From assembly GCF_001676785.2 (NCBI RefSeq), contig NZ_CP015910.2, forward strand, positions 1,984,001 through 2,048,000: a DNA stretch of 64,000 nucleotides, written 5' to 3'. Every line of letters begins with the position of its first letter. Within the stretch, counting starts at the first letter, position 1. Below the pieces are notes generated by a model. It saw nothing but the letters and a program-made list of their open reading frames with translations, was not told the origin of the DNA and ran no database searches. Both the position numbers and the translations under genes were made by a program. Shown in pieces: positions 35,906 through 45,088 of this stretch. Source of the DNA: Brachyspira hyodysenteriae ATCC 27164. GTDB taxonomy: Bacteria > Spirochaetota > Brachyspiria > Brachyspirales > Brachyspiraceae.

Positions 35906-36952
35906 TTACTCTGCTGCTCCGAAAGAAGGCAAGTACCAAGTAATACCTGTAGTAGATGCAAAGCTAATAGGAACTCCTCCCTCATTATTTACATCCATCT
36001 CAAAATACCATTCTAAATCTTCAACAGGAGTAATATAAAGTTCTGCATAAGCTGACCAAGCTAAAGAATGATTAAGTTTAGAACCTTTTCTACCATCATC
36101 ATAAATAGAATAACCTAATCCAGGCTCTAAATAAAGAGAAACTACATCACTGCTTGCCTCTAAAGCTAAAGTAGGAAGTATAGATAAAGTATAAGTTTCT
36201 CTATCAAGTAAATCAGCTGCAGTTGTTGTAGGAATAACAACACTGTCTGATAATACTTCATAACTTCCAGTAGATTTACCTTTAGCACCTAAAGAAGTAT
36301 CATAAGTTACTTTGATGAAAGGATTAAGAGTAACATTTCCAACCATAGCTCCGAAATATAATCTGAAATCAAAACCAAAAGAAGAAGCTGTATATGTTTC
36401 TGATGCAGTTTTAGTTTGATTCATACCATATTTAACTATTAATCTTACTTGATTGAGCAAATCTATTCCTGTATAGTATCTGATTTGAGGATCTAAACTA
36501 ATACCCATATAATTACCATAAGTATTATCTAATTTATCTTTTACAGCTACTTGAACAGGAACTACTATTCTTAAATTATTAGCTAAAGCATTAACAGCTA
36601 AAACAGGAGTATGTACATCTAATTTATATACTTCAGAATAAGTATAATTATAACCAAGTCCTATACCTATTACATCAGAAGTATAACCTATACCTGCTGA
36701 AACTGTAGCATCTAATTTAGTCTCTGCTGAAGAAGTTAAAATAGATCCCCAATATCCTGTATTAGCTCTGAAACCAACAGTACCTTTAATACTGTCATTT
36801 CCTAATACAAAACCTAATTGATCCATTCTTGCTCTGAATTGATTTCCGTCTGTAAGAAAATCAATCCAATCATTGTTGTTGCCGTACATACCAAATACTA
36901 AAGAATTTGTAATTGATAATAAAGCAATCATCATTAATAAAATCTTTTTCAT
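35906..36952 (-). CDS. Variable surface protein Vsp family (39-kDa outer membrane protein)
   Basis: 348 aa. Signal peptide MKKILLMMIALLSITNSLVFG, then MYGNNNDWIDFLTDGNQFRA and RMDQLGFVLGNDSIKGTVGF, the start I recall for Brachyspira hyodysenteriae Vsp proteins. The rest is amphipathic beta-strand with D/N/G turns (SAGIGYTSDVIGIGLGYNYT; VTLNPFIKVTYDTS; LEWYFEMDVNNEG), as in an outer-membrane barrel. Vsp proteins are major surface antigens in multi-gene families; only one copy is in this window. AGGAG ribosome site and a consensus promoter indicate high expression. Confidence 0.85.
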   Translation of the reverse strand: MKKILLMMIALLSITNSLVFGMYGNNNDWIDFLTDGNQFRARMDQLGFVLGNDSIKGTVGFRANTGYWGSILTSSAETKLDATVSAGIGYTSDVIGIGLGYNYTYSEVYKLDVHTPVLAVNALANNLRIVVPVQVAVKDKLDNTYGNYMGISLDPQIRYYTGIDLLNQVRLIVKYGMNQTKTASETYTASSFGFDFRLYFGAMVGNVTLNPFIKVTYDTSLGAKGKSTGSYEVLSDSVVIPTTTAADLLDRETYTLSILPTLALEASSDVVSLYLEPGLGYSIYDDGRKGSKLNHSLAWSAYAELYITPVEDLEWYFEMDVNNEGGVPISFASTTGITWYLPSFGAAE

Positions 36953-36980
36953 ATTTCATTCTCCTAAAAAAATTGGGAGA

Positions 36981-37009
36981 ATTATATATTTTATTGACAA
37001 AAAAATCAA
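36981..37009 (-). promoter_or_regulatory. Strong promoter of vsp
   Basis: Minus-strand TTGATT (37004-37009), 17-base spacer, TATAAT (36981-36986), about 30 bases before the ATG at 36952. Confidence 0.7.
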
Positions 37010-37037
37010 ATTTATTTTACAATTTATTTTAATAAAA

Positions 37038-37778
37038 TTAACATGAACAAATATGATCGCTATTAGGATGTTTATGCTTATGAGAAAGTTCATCATATAT
37101 TTGTTTCTTTTCAAGTTCAACTAAAGAACCTTCTTCAAAACAAAATATTCTATTAGATATATTAGATGTTTTCTCTACATCATGAGTAACCATTATTATA
37201 GTTACTTTTTTTTCTTTATTTAAATCCTGTAAAATTTTATATATCAAATCAATAGTTTCTCTATCAACTCCATTAGTTGGTTCATCAAGTACAAGTAAGT
37301 CAGGTTCAGATATTAATGTTCTGGCTAAAAAAACTCTCTGAATTTGTCCGCCGGAAAGCTTAGATATCATTCTGTTTTTATATTTTTCCATACCCAAAAG
37401 CTCTAATGCTTTAATAACCTTAACATGATGACTTTTATTTGGAAATTTAAATAAACCTATATCAGCAAAATTATTGGACATCACTATTTCATAAACAGTA
37501 GCAGGAAAATTTATAATCTTTGAATATGCATTCTGTTCTAAATACCCTATTCTTTTCCAATCTCTGAATTTATTTATATCTTCTTCATAAAGTTTTATGC
37601 TTCCTCTAAATTGACTTATCTCTCCTAAAATAAGTTTTAATATAGTGCTTTTTCCAACTCCATTGGAACCTATTATAGATACAAAATCTCCTTTATTTAC
37701 ATCAAAACTTATACATTTAAGTATATCATCAGAAGTGTATCCGAAATGCACATTTTTAAATTCTATAATCTTACTCAT
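37038..37778 (-). CDS. znuC: Zinc ABC transporter ATP-binding protein with metal-binding tail
   Basis: A 246-aa ATPase. Walker A GSNGVGKST, Q-loop GYLEQN, signature LSGGQIQRVFLARTL, Walker B LLVLDEPTNGVD and H-loop MVTHDVEKT are intact. The last residues (SHKHKHPNSDHICSC) concentrate four His and two Cys, a likely zinc-sensing or zinc-storage tail. It is coupled to the upstream binding-protein gene by a 9-base gap; the permease is on the other strand at 34671-35486. Confidence 0.88.
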   Translation of the reverse strand: MSKIIEFKNVHFGYTSDDILKCISFDVNKGDFVSIIGSNGVGKSTILKLILGEISQFRGSIKLYEEDINKFRDWKRIGYLEQNAYSKIINFPATVYEIVMSNNFADIGLFKFPNKSHHVKVIKALELLGMEKYKNRMISKLSGGQIQRVFLARTLISEPDLLVLDEPTNGVDRETIDLIYKILQDLNKEKKVTIIMVTHDVEKTSNISNRIFCFEEGSLVELEKKQIYDELSHKHKHPNSDHICSC

Positions 37779-37787
37779 AATATTATT

Positions 37788-38651
37788 TTAATTAAGTCCA
37801 TTAGTTAAAGAGATAAGATTTTCTTCCATTACAGAAAAATAATCTTCTCCAGCATTAATATATTCTTCGCTTAAAGATTCTATAGGATTTAATGTAAGTA
37901 TTTTTACGCCTGTCTCTTTTGCTATAGAATCTACTAGCTTAGAACTTGAAAAATCTTCATAGAATATAGCTTTAACATTATTATTTTTTATAAAAGCTAT
38001 AGTATCAGACATAGCCTTAGGATCAGCTTCATCTCTTGCAATAGCAACTTGATTCAATGAATATTCTTCGCAAAAATGTCCGAAAGCAGGATGAGTTACC
38101 ACTAAATTAGTACTTTTCATATTTGATAAAACATATTTAAAATGATTATCTAATTCATCCAATCTATCAGCATAAAAATTATAATTAGAATTATAATAAT
38201 CCGCATTAACAGAATCTATCTCTATTAATGCATTTTTTATATTCTCCATTTGTTTCTTAGCCTTAATAGGCGAAAGCCAAAAATGAGGATCCAATCCGTC
38301 ATTATTTATATTAAAAGCAGTTTCCACATATTTTAATTCTTTTATACTGTCTTTAACTGTATCAACCCAATGCTCCATACCGCCGCCATTATAAATAAAC
38401 AAATTCGCCTTTGTTAAATTAGCCATATCTTTTGAAGTTATTTCAAAATCATGAGGCTCTGATCCTGTAGAAGTCATATTATATACATCAGCTTTATCTC
38501 CGCATATTTTTTTGGCAAAATCATACATCGGATAAATACTAGCATAAACCTTTAACTTATTTGAAGAATCTTGATTTTGATTATTTCCTGAACTATTACT
38601 GCATCCTATTAATAATGATAATATAAAAATGATTGTTAAAATTTTTTTCAT
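37788..38651 (-). CDS. znuA: Zinc-binding lipoprotein of an ABC transporter (ZnuA-like)
   Basis: 287 aa, lipobox LLIGC, cluster A-I fold. Metal ligands expected: His in GSEPHDFEI, His in DGLDPHFWLSP, His in THPAFGHFCEEY, Asp/Glu in FYEDFSSSKLVD. The conserved NLFIYNGGGMEHWV is present. The His-rich loop of E. coli ZnuA is missing, replaced by a short polar linker. Its role is to deliver Zn2+ (or Mn2+) to the permease. It opens divergently from the META-domain lipoprotein genes; the 183-base gap is AT-rich and could contain a Zur-type operator that I cannot identify. Confidence 0.85.
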   Translation of the reverse strand: MKKILTIIFILSLLIGCSNSSGNNQNQDSSNKLKVYASIYPMYDFAKKICGDKADVYNMTSTGSEPHDFEITSKDMANLTKANLFIYNGGGMEHWVDTVKDSIKELKYVETAFNINNDGLDPHFWLSPIKAKKQMENIKNALIEIDSVNADYYNSNYNFYADRLDELDNHFKYVLSNMKSTNLVVTHPAFGHFCEEYSLNQVAIARDEADPKAMSDTIAFIKNNNVKAIFYEDFSSSKLVDSIAKETGVKILTLNPIESLSEEYINAGEDYFSVMEENLISLTNGLN

Positions 38652-38834
38652 TAATTTTCATATCCTTACATTCAAATTATTATATAATATTCTGTAATTA
38701 TATATGAGAATCATCAAATTTCAATATGTTTTATAGTACTAACATTATAAAATAATATATAAAATTACATTATCAAATATAAGAACTTTTTACCGAGAAT
38801 ATTAATAATATTATAAATTAAATCTAGGATAATT

Positions 38835-39239
38835 ATGAAATATATTGTACATATTTTAATAGCAGCATTATTTATATTATCATGTTCTACAGCAAAAGTT
38901 ACTCATATAGAAGAACCAAAAAATGACTCTCTTTTTGGAAGAAAATTTAAATTGGTGAGTATATATCCTGATATGGATATTACCATAGAATTTACACAAG
39001 ATACAATATATGGTTTTTCTGCTGTTAATAATTATTCGTCTTCATACACTATTGACGGAGATATATTTAATATATTGTCTATTTCAATGACTAAAAGAGC
39101 AGGTACAAGCGATAAAATTGCCGCTGAAATTGAATATCTTAATATGCTGCAAAATGCTACTTCTTATAAAATTAATGGAAGACAATTAATAATATATACT
39201 TTATTATCCAGTGAAAATTTGGTTTTTGAAGAATTTTAA
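38835..39239 (+). CDS. META/HslJ-domain lipoprotein 1
   Basis: 134 aa, lipobox FILSC. After the anchor comes one META domain: GRKFKLVSIYPDMDITIEF, GFSAVNNYSSSYTI, SISMTKRAGTS, AEIEYLNMLQNATSYKING and the final LIIYTLLSSENLVFEEF. HslJ-like proteins are small outer-envelope lipoproteins linked to stress resistance; biochemical role unknown. Adjacent to a related copy (32-base gap), so a tandem duplication. Start ATG preceded by AGGATAATT. Confidence 0.7.
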   Translation: MKYIVHILIAALFILSCSTAKVTHIEEPKNDSLFGRKFKLVSIYPDMDITIEFTQDTIYGFSAVNNYSSSYTIDGDIFNILSISMTKRAGTSDKIAAEIEYLNMLQNATSYKINGRQLIIYTLLSSENLVFEEF

Positions 39240-39271
39240 GTTATATTGTATAATGTATATAGGATATTTTA

Positions 39272-39682
39272 ATGATAAGAAATTTTATTTTAATATTAAG
39301 TTTTACTATAATAATGTTTATAACTTCCTGTGCTACAACATCTCAATCAATCAATGTATCCACAAGCACATTAAATGGAAAAACTTTTCAGCTTACAAAT
39401 ATGTTTGAAGGAAGAGGAATTACAATATCATTTTATAATGAAGAGTTTTACGGTTACAGCGGATTCAATACATATCTAGGAAAATATGAAATGCGAAGAG
39501 GCAATATGATAATATTCACAGATATGGTTGTTACAAAAATGGGCGGAACATCAGAAGCTGTAGAAGAAGAAAAAAAATATATAGAATTGCTAAGCAAAGC
39601 ATCTTCAATAGAACTTACAAGCAATACACTTACAATAAATACTTTAGATAATGATACTCTCATATTTAAAAGAATAAAATAA
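39272..39682 (+). CDS. META/HslJ-domain lipoprotein 2
   Basis: 136 aa, lipobox FITSC, domain GKTFQLTNMFEGRGITISF, GYSGFNTYLGKYEM, VVTKMGGTSEAVEEEKKYIE and LIFKRIK. It aligns throughout with the preceding gene but only about a third of residues match, so the duplication is old. Its TAA is directly followed by the ATG of the permease gene, so it is part of that operon. Confidence 0.7.
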   Translation: MIRNFILILSFTIIMFITSCATTSQSINVSTSTLNGKTFQLTNMFEGRGITISFYNEEFYGYSGFNTYLGKYEMRRGNMIIFTDMVVTKMGGTSEAVEEEKKYIELLSKASSIELTSNTLTINTLDNDTLIFKRIK

Positions 39683-40411
39683 ATGAAAAATAAAAAACTT
39701 ATATATTTAATATTAGGTATTATTATATTCATAAGCTTATGGTATTTTACCGCTTTAAAAATCAATTCTGAAATATTGTTTCCAAATATACAAAATATAT
39801 TAGCAAAGTTAATAGAAATAATATCTGAAAAATCATTTTATAAAGATTTATTATCAAGTTTGCTTAGAGTATTAATAACATTTGCTTTATCTTTTTTGTC
39901 GGCATTTATAATAGGAATATCAGCAGGAATATTTTTACCTCTTAGATATACATTAATACCAATAATAAATTTCATAAGAACAATACCTACTATACCATTA
40001 ATATTAGTTGCTATAATATGGTTCGATAATAATACAGTACCTATATTCGTTTCTATGCTTGTAATTTTTCCTATAATATATGATTCTATAACTAATGGAA
40101 TAATCAATGTAGATAAAAAATTAATAGAGATGTCTATATCATATAATGTATCTATAAAAACACAGATAATAAATCTCTATATACCGTATATAAAACCATA
40201 CATATTTACCGGAATATCTCAATCTATGGGAATTACTTGGAAAAGTATATTAGCCGCAGAAATATTGGCTTTACCTGCTTTAGGAATAGGTACAAAACTT
40301 TATGAATCTCATTTATATTTAGATAGTGTGAGTTTATTTGCTTATTGTCTTATTGCAATAATATTTAATGGTATATTTGAAATCATTATAAGGATAAATA
40401 ATGACAAATAA
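39683..40411 (+). CDS. ABC transporter permease (NitT/TauT type)
   Basis: A 242-aa inner-membrane protein with six helices. The EAA loop is shifted to EMSISYNVSIKTQIINLYIP, and the region GISQSMGITWKSILAAEILALP fits SsuC/TauC/ThiX-type permeases. Starts on the base after the preceding gene's stop and overlaps the ATPase by 11 bases. The substrate-binding protein usual for this class is absent in the window, so the substrate (sulfonate, nitrate, thiamine precursor or other) is unknown. Confidence 0.85.
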   Translation: MKNKKLIYLILGIIIFISLWYFTALKINSEILFPNIQNILAKLIEIISEKSFYKDLLSSLLRVLITFALSFLSAFIIGISAGIFLPLRYTLIPIINFIRTIPTIPLILVAIIWFDNNTVPIFVSMLVIFPIIYDSITNGIINVDKKLIEMSISYNVSIKTQIINLYIPYIKPYIFTGISQSMGITWKSILAAEILALPALGIGTKLYESHLYLDSVSLFAYCLIAIIFNGIFEIIIRINNDK

Positions 40412-41108
40412 AAAAAATGACTATATATTCAGATTAGAAAATATAAATCTTTCTTATAATAATTTGATAATATTTAAAAACTTTAATATAGATTTCCATT
40501 TAAATAAAATCAATATAATATTAGGTGCTTCAGGCTCTGGAAAAACTTCTCTATTGAATATAATATCATCTAAAATAAATAAAGATGATAAAGCATTCGT
40601 ATATCAGGAGCCAAGACTATTAGATTTTTTGACTTCATATAAAAATATAGAATATGTATTAAAAGACAAAATAAAAAATAAAGATGATATGGAGAAAAAA
40701 ATAAAAAATGCTTTGGAAATTACAGGGTTAATAAATAATATATACTCAAAACCTAATGAACTTAGCGGAGGAATGAAGCAGAGATTATCCTTAGCAAGGG
40801 CTTTAGCTTATGATTCAAATTTCATATTTATGGACGAGCCATTACAAGGACAGGATATAAAAAGAAAAAAAGAACTTATTGATATAATAAAAAATATACA
40901 GTCACAAACAAATAAAACTTTTTTCTATGTTACTCATGATGTATATGAAGCAGTTATGCTTGGAGATTATATATATATATTATCAAATAAAAATAACTTT
41001 ACTCAATTAATATTTGAAACATATATTGAAAATGATAATACAGAAAATCAATTACAGTATCATCAATCTCAGCAAGCAAAACTGACAGACATACTTATAA
41101 ATAATTAA
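40401..41108 (+). CDS. ABC transporter ATP-binding protein (NitT/TauT type)
   Basis: 235 aa. Walker A GASGSGKTS, Q-loop VYQEPRLLDFLTS, signature LSGGMKQRLSLARAL, Walker B FIFMDEPLQGQD and H-loop YVTHDVYEAV. It pairs with the preceding permease. Rather than the TauB-like length of about 255 it is slightly short. Its TAA stop ends at 41108 and the next gene's stop begins at 41109 on the other strand, with no base between. Confidence 0.85.
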   Translation: MTNKKNDYIFRLENINLSYNNLIIFKNFNIDFHLNKINIILGASGSGKTSLLNIISSKINKDDKAFVYQEPRLLDFLTSYKNIEYVLKDKIKNKDDMEKKIKNALEITGLINNIYSKPNELSGGMKQRLSLARALAYDSNFIFMDEPLQGQDIKRKKELIDIIKNIQSQTNKTFFYVTHDVYEAVMLGDYIYILSNKNNFTQLIFETYIENDNTENQLQYHQSQQAKLTDILINN

Positions 41109-42116
41109 TTATGCTACTGATGTAGTTTTAAGTAAATAAACAACATAAGCTATATAAACAATTAAGAATATACAGCCCTTTAATTTACCTAAAGTCTTTC
41201 CTTTTGCAGTGAAAGCCAAAAGTAATAAACCTGCAAACACCATAATAGAGAAATCCATTAAATAATTTTGTGTTTTACTTAATACAATTCCTCCAAATTT
41301 GAATGAAGCCATAGATGATATTCCAAGAACTCCTCCAACATTGAATATATTACTTCCTACTATATTTCCTATAGATATATCAGCTTCTTTTTTGATAGCG
41401 GCTATTACACTTGTAACAAGTTCAGGTATGCTGGTTCCCACAGCAACAACTATAAAACCTATTATATGCTCGCTTAAGAAATTTCTAAATATTCCTGTAA
41501 CACCTTTAATAAATATATCAGAACCAAATGCTAAAGCCAATATAGCTACTATTATTTTAAATATAGCTCTAAATATAGAATGTGTTTTAGTTGATGATGA
41601 TACTTCCTTTTCAAAAGCAGCTAATTCATCTTTATCTTTTGATATTACGCTATATAAATAATAGACATATATACATAATAAAATAAGAAGTATTACTCCT
41701 TCAATTATAGATATCTTATCACCTGTTAAACTTTTAGTTTCCATATTAAAAAGCATAATTCCTAAAGCAGCATACATTATAAACATAGAAATCATAGAAA
41801 CATAATACGATTTTTTACCGGCAGACATACTCATAAATAAAGCAGATACTCCAAGTACAAAAACCACATTAAATATATTGCTTCCTATTACATTACCTAC
41901 TGCAATAGCACTCTCACCTCTTAAAGCTCCAAATAAACTTACAAAAAGCTCCGGCATAGATGTACCCATAGCAACAACTGTAAGACCTATAACTATAGGC
42001 GGAATTTTAAGCTTATTAGCGATCATAACACTTCCGTCTACAATATATGTTCCGCCCAAATATAATAGCAGCACACCTGCTACCGTAAAAACTACATTCA
42101 ATACAATATTTTCCAT
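41109..42116 (-). CDS. Calcium/cation antiporter of the CaCA family (YrbG-like)
   Basis: 335 aa, ten helices in two inverted halves. Alpha-repeat 1: VVAMGTSMPELFVSLFGALRG with GNVIGSNIFNV; alpha-repeat 2: VVAVGTSIPELVTSVIAAIKK with GNIVGSNIFNVGGV. These acidic/Ser motifs bind Ca2+ and Na+ in NCX-type exchangers. A charged cytoplasmic loop (KDKDELAAFEKEV) joins the halves. Probably exports Ca2+ in exchange for Na+ or H+. A 23-base gap to the upstream membrane protein suggests an operon. Confidence 0.88.
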   Translation of the reverse strand: MENIVLNVVFTVAGVLLLYLGGTYIVDGSVMIANKLKIPPIVIGLTVVAMGTSMPELFVSLFGALRGESAIAVGNVIGSNIFNVVFVLGVSALFMSMSAGKKSYYVSMISMFIMYAALGIMLFNMETKSLTGDKISIIEGVILLILLCIYVYYLYSVISKDKDELAAFEKEVSSSTKTHSIFRAIFKIIVAILALAFGSDIFIKGVTGIFRNFLSEHIIGFIVVAVGTSIPELVTSVIAAIKKEADISIGNIVGSNIFNVGGVLGISSMASFKFGGIVLSKTQNYLMDFSIMVFAGLLLLAFTAKGKTLGKLKGCIFLIVYIAYVVYLLKTTSVA

Positions 42117-42139
42117 CTAATTATATTCCTTTAATTTAA

Positions 42140-42772
42140 TTATTCAGTTTTATTTTCTGTATTTTCTGCATTACTTGTGTTTTCTGTATTATTTGTATTT
42201 TCTGTTTTTTCTATATTATTTTCAGAATTTTCTGATGAAGATGCTTCAGAATTATTATCTTCTATTTTATTTTTATCTTTTTTATTTAATGCTGATACTA
42301 TAAATACTATTATAAATATTAATAATATAACAAGAACCAATGCTGTAGAAAGCCATAATGGAGAAAGAACCCATATCCAGCTCCAAGTAACGGCATTGAA
42401 TAATTTTAATATTACAAATATTATTCCCAAAAAAGCAAAAAATATAACAGCTATATTTAATATTGAAAATTTATTAGCTACAGCTATTTCTGATGTATCG
42501 GAATTATCTTGTGATGAACTGCTTGAAGCATTATCAGAAGCTTTCTTGTTTTTGAAAAACATAGAATCGAATGCCAAGGCAAATATTACAAGTATAACTT
42601 CTATTAATAATATACTCAATATAAAATACCAGTTTAAATCAACTAATACTTTTGATAATTTTAATAATGATAAAATAATTATAAATACAGGCAGTAATCT
42701 TGAAGAAAAATTTAATAAATTCTTAATAAGATATAAAGTTGCCATAGTAAAAACATTTTTCACTTTTCCCAT
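42140..42772 (-). CDS. Membrane protein with low-complexity acidic tail
   Basis: 210 aa from the ATG at 42772 (AGGATTTAT upstream), rejecting a longer hydrophobic leader. Four hydrophobic helices occupy about residues 12-70 and 105-160. Two polar regions follow: a Ser/Asp loop (ASDNASSSSSQDNSDTSE) and a C-terminal tail built of short ENTxN-type repeats (TENTNNTENTSNAENTENK). No family recognised. Repetitive tail may vary in length between strains. Confidence 0.55.
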   Translation of the reverse strand: MGKVKNVFTMATLYLIKNLLNFSSRLLPVFIIILSLLKLSKVLVDLNWYFILSILLIEVILVIFALAFDSMFFKNKKASDNASSSSSQDNSDTSEIAVANKFSILNIAVIFFAFLGIIFVILKLFNAVTWSWIWVLSPLWLSTALVLVILLIFIIVFIVSALNKKDKNKIEDNNSEASSSENSENNIEKTENTNNTENTSNAENTENKTE

Positions 42773-42866
42773 AATATAAATCCTATAAAAAATATATATA
42801 ATAATATATATTATTTTCATTAAATTTTAAATAAGTATTTATAATATTTTTACTTTAAATAAAGAT

Positions 42867-42894
42867 GGTATGGGGCAATAAATAATCCCATACC
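42867..42894 (-). terminator. Hairpin downstream of the cupin gene
   Basis: GGTATGGG pairs with CCCATACC across a 12-base loop, 22 bases past the stop. The following sequence (ATCTTTATTT) is only partly U-rich. Confidence 0.65.
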
Positions 42895-42916
42895 ACAATT
42901 ATGAATTTATTTAGGG

Positions 42917-43249
42917 TTACTCTGATTTCACTTGTATAACTAATATTTTAAATGCTTCTATAGCTTTCAATGAATGAGGAGCATTGGCAGGAATTAAAAT
43001 AGATTGTCCTAATGAAGTTTCAAATGAATTTCCATCAATCATTATTTCTGCCTTTCCTTCAATCACTGTAACTAAAACATCTCCTGTGCTTGTATGTGTA
43101 GGAATTTCTTTACTTTTATCAGCTGATATTATTGTCATAGCCAGACTTTTTCTATCAACTAATGAAAGCATAGATATATCTTTAATCGCTACTAAATCTT
43201 TTAAAGCAACTACTTTTTTATAATCTATATTGTTAATATAATTCCCCAT
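42917..43249 (-). CDS. Small cupin-domain protein
   Basis: 110 aa with one RmlC-like cupin barrel. Motif 1 is reduced to PTHTSTGDVLVTVIEGKAEI, and motif 2 is LGQSILIPANAPHSLKA. Metal ligands would be one His in PTH, an Asp in place of the usual second ligand, Glu, and the His in APHSL, so the site is not canonical. Similar stand-alone cupins serve as sensor or sugar-isomerase-like proteins, but the reaction is unknown. Monocistronic. Confidence 0.75.
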   Translation of the reverse strand: MGNYINNIDYKKVVALKDLVAIKDISMLSLVDRKSLAMTIISADKSKEIPTHTSTGDVLVTVIEGKAEIMIDGNSFETSLGQSILIPANAPHSLKAIEAFKILVIQVKSE

Positions 43250-43297
43250 ATATAAAAACCTTGACTCATTTATTATTATTATCTAACTTATATATAT

Positions 43298-43332
43298 AAA
43301 AATCTGTTGCTGCAGCAACAAAAAAGATTTTT
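43298..43332. terminator. Terminator of pyrG with palindromic core
   Basis: Outer arms AAAAATCT and AGATTTTT enclose the perfect 14-bp palindrome GTTGCTGCAGCAAC (43306-43319). On the minus strand this lies 37 bases past pyrG and ends in T residues; the plus strand also reads into TTTTTTT, so both sides can stop. Confidence 0.75.
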
Positions 43333-43368
43333 TTATAAAAATATTCACTATTAACTAACAATAAATAA

Positions 43369-44985
43369 TCATGCTTTTAATTTTTTAGCAGCTTCTATAA
43401 ATCCTACAAATAAAGGATGAGGATTAGTAATTCTTGATTTTAATTCAGGATGAAACTGAACTGCTATCATAAAAGGATGATCTTTTATTTCTACAATCTC
43501 AACCAAATCAGCATTTTTCATTCTTCCTGTTACAATAAATCCAGCTTTTTCCATTACATCTATATATTCATTATTAAATTCATATCTATGTCTATGTCTT
43601 TCACTAATTTCAGTTTTACCATATAGTTTATTAGCCAAACTTCCCTCTTTTATATCACAATCAAAAGCACCAAGTCTCATAGTACCGCCTTTCAATATGC
43701 TTTTTTTCTGTTCTTCCATAATAGTAATTATAGGATTTTTAGCATTTTCTTTAACTTCTATTGTGTTGGCGTCTTCTAATTTTAATACATTCCTTGCAAA
43801 CTCAACGCTCATAAGCTGCATACCTAAACATATTCCTAAATAAGGTATTTTATTTTCTCTAGCATATTTGATAGCCTGTATTTTACCCTCTATTCCTCTC
43901 TCTCCGAATCCTCCAGGTATTATAAGCCCATGAATATTTTTAAAATACTCTGCTATATTATCTTTATTTTCTAATTCTTCAGCTGAAATCCATTCCATAT
44001 CAACATTAATATCATTATATATTCCGCCATGATTCAAAGCCTCTATCAAAGATATATATGCATCTTTCATAGATATATATTTTCCAACTATAGCTATTTT
44101 TACTCTTTCATTTGTTGTAGAAATCTTTTTTTGCCTGATTATTAACTCTGTCCAATCTGTCAAATCTATTTTTGCAGTCTGCAATTTAAAATGTTTGCAT
44201 ACAACATCTGAAAGTCCTTGTGCTTCAAGCATTATAGGCACATTATAAATATTAGGCTCATCAAAATTTTCAAATACATTTTCTTTTGGAAGATTGCAGA
44301 ATAATGCTATTTTAGATTTATGCGATTCCTGTAAATGCTTACTAGTTCTGCATACTAATATATCCGGTATAATACCGCTTTGCATAAGCTCTTTTACACT
44401 ATGCTGAGTAGGTTTTGTCTTTATTTCTTCAGATGAACTAATAAAAGGAATCAATGTTACATGTATATATAAAACATTATCCTGACCTAATTCTGTTTTT
44501 ATCTGTCTTATAGCTTCAATATAAGGTAATGATTCTATATCACCTATAGTTCCGCCTATTTCTGTTATTACTATATCAGTCTTTTTTGTATCATTTTCTC
44601 TGTATATTCTTCTTTTTATTTCATTAGTAATATGAGGTATAACCTGAACAGTTTCACCTAAATATTTACCCTCTCTCTCCATATTTATAACATGCTGATA
44701 TATTTTGCCTGTTGTTACATTACTGAATTTATTTAAATTTTCATCTATAAATCTTTCATAATGCCCTATATCCAAATCTGTTTCTGCCCCGTCGTCAGTA
44801 ACAAAAACCTCACCATGCTGAAATGGGCTCATAGTACCAGGGTCAAGATTTATATAAGGATCAAATTTTTGTATAGTTACACTTAATCCTCTAGCCTTTA
44901 AAAGTCTTCCTAATGAAGATGCTGTTATTCCCTTTCCTAAACCAGATACAACTCCACCTGTTACAAATATGTATTTAGTATTCAT
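43369..44985 (-). CDS. pyrG: CTP synthase
   Basis: 538 aa, converts UTP to CTP with glutamine as nitrogen donor. N-terminal synthetase begins [20 protein letters not shown], with [20 protein letters not shown] and [10 protein letters not shown]. The class I glutaminase has PGGFGERG, catalytic Cys in [10 protein letters not shown], and VQFHPE near the end. Length is the family standard. ATG start; 103 bases separate it from the S9 peptidase stop upstream region, so probably its own unit. Confidence 0.97.
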   Translation of the reverse strand: MNTKYIFVTGGVVSGLGKGITASSLGRLLKARGLSVTIQKFDPYINLDPGTMSPFQHGEVFVTDDGAETDLDIGHYERFIDENLNKFSNVTTGKIYQHVINMEREGKYLGETVQVIPHITNEIKRRIYRENDTKKTDIVITEIGGTIGDIESLPYIEAIRQIKTELGQDNVLYIHVTLIPFISSSEEIKTKPTQHSVKELMQSGIIPDILVCRTSKHLQESHKSKIALFCNLPKENVFENFDEPNIYNVPIMLEAQGLSDVVCKHFKLQTAKIDLTDWTELIIRQKKISTTNERVKIAIVGKYISMKDAYISLIEALNHGGIYNDINVDMEWISAEELENKDNIAEYFKNIHGLIIPGGFGERGIEGKIQAIKYARENKIPYLGICLGMQLMSVEFARNVLKLEDANTIEVKENAKNPIITIMEEQKKSILKGGTMRLGAFDCDIKEGSLANKLYGKTEISERHRHRYEFNNEYIDVMEKAGFIVTGRMKNADLVEIVEIKDHPFMIAVQFHPELKSRITNPHPLFVGFIEAAKKLKA

Positions 44986-45088
44986 ATAATCCTCAATTAA
45001 TTTTTTTATTTTTATTTATTATTATCAAACCTTTTAACATTATCATAAATTATTATTAAATCAAGTAATTATTAATTTTTAATTCAAT

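Noticed and set aside
42177-42779. 200-aa plus-strand frame with Ser/Glu-rich sequence
   Set aside because: It is the antisense shadow of the low-complexity membrane protein; the repeats keep stop codons away on both strands.
43306-43319. GTTGCTGCAGCAAC as an operator
   Set aside because: It is the core of a longer hairpin just after pyrG with T-runs, so a terminator is the simpler reading.
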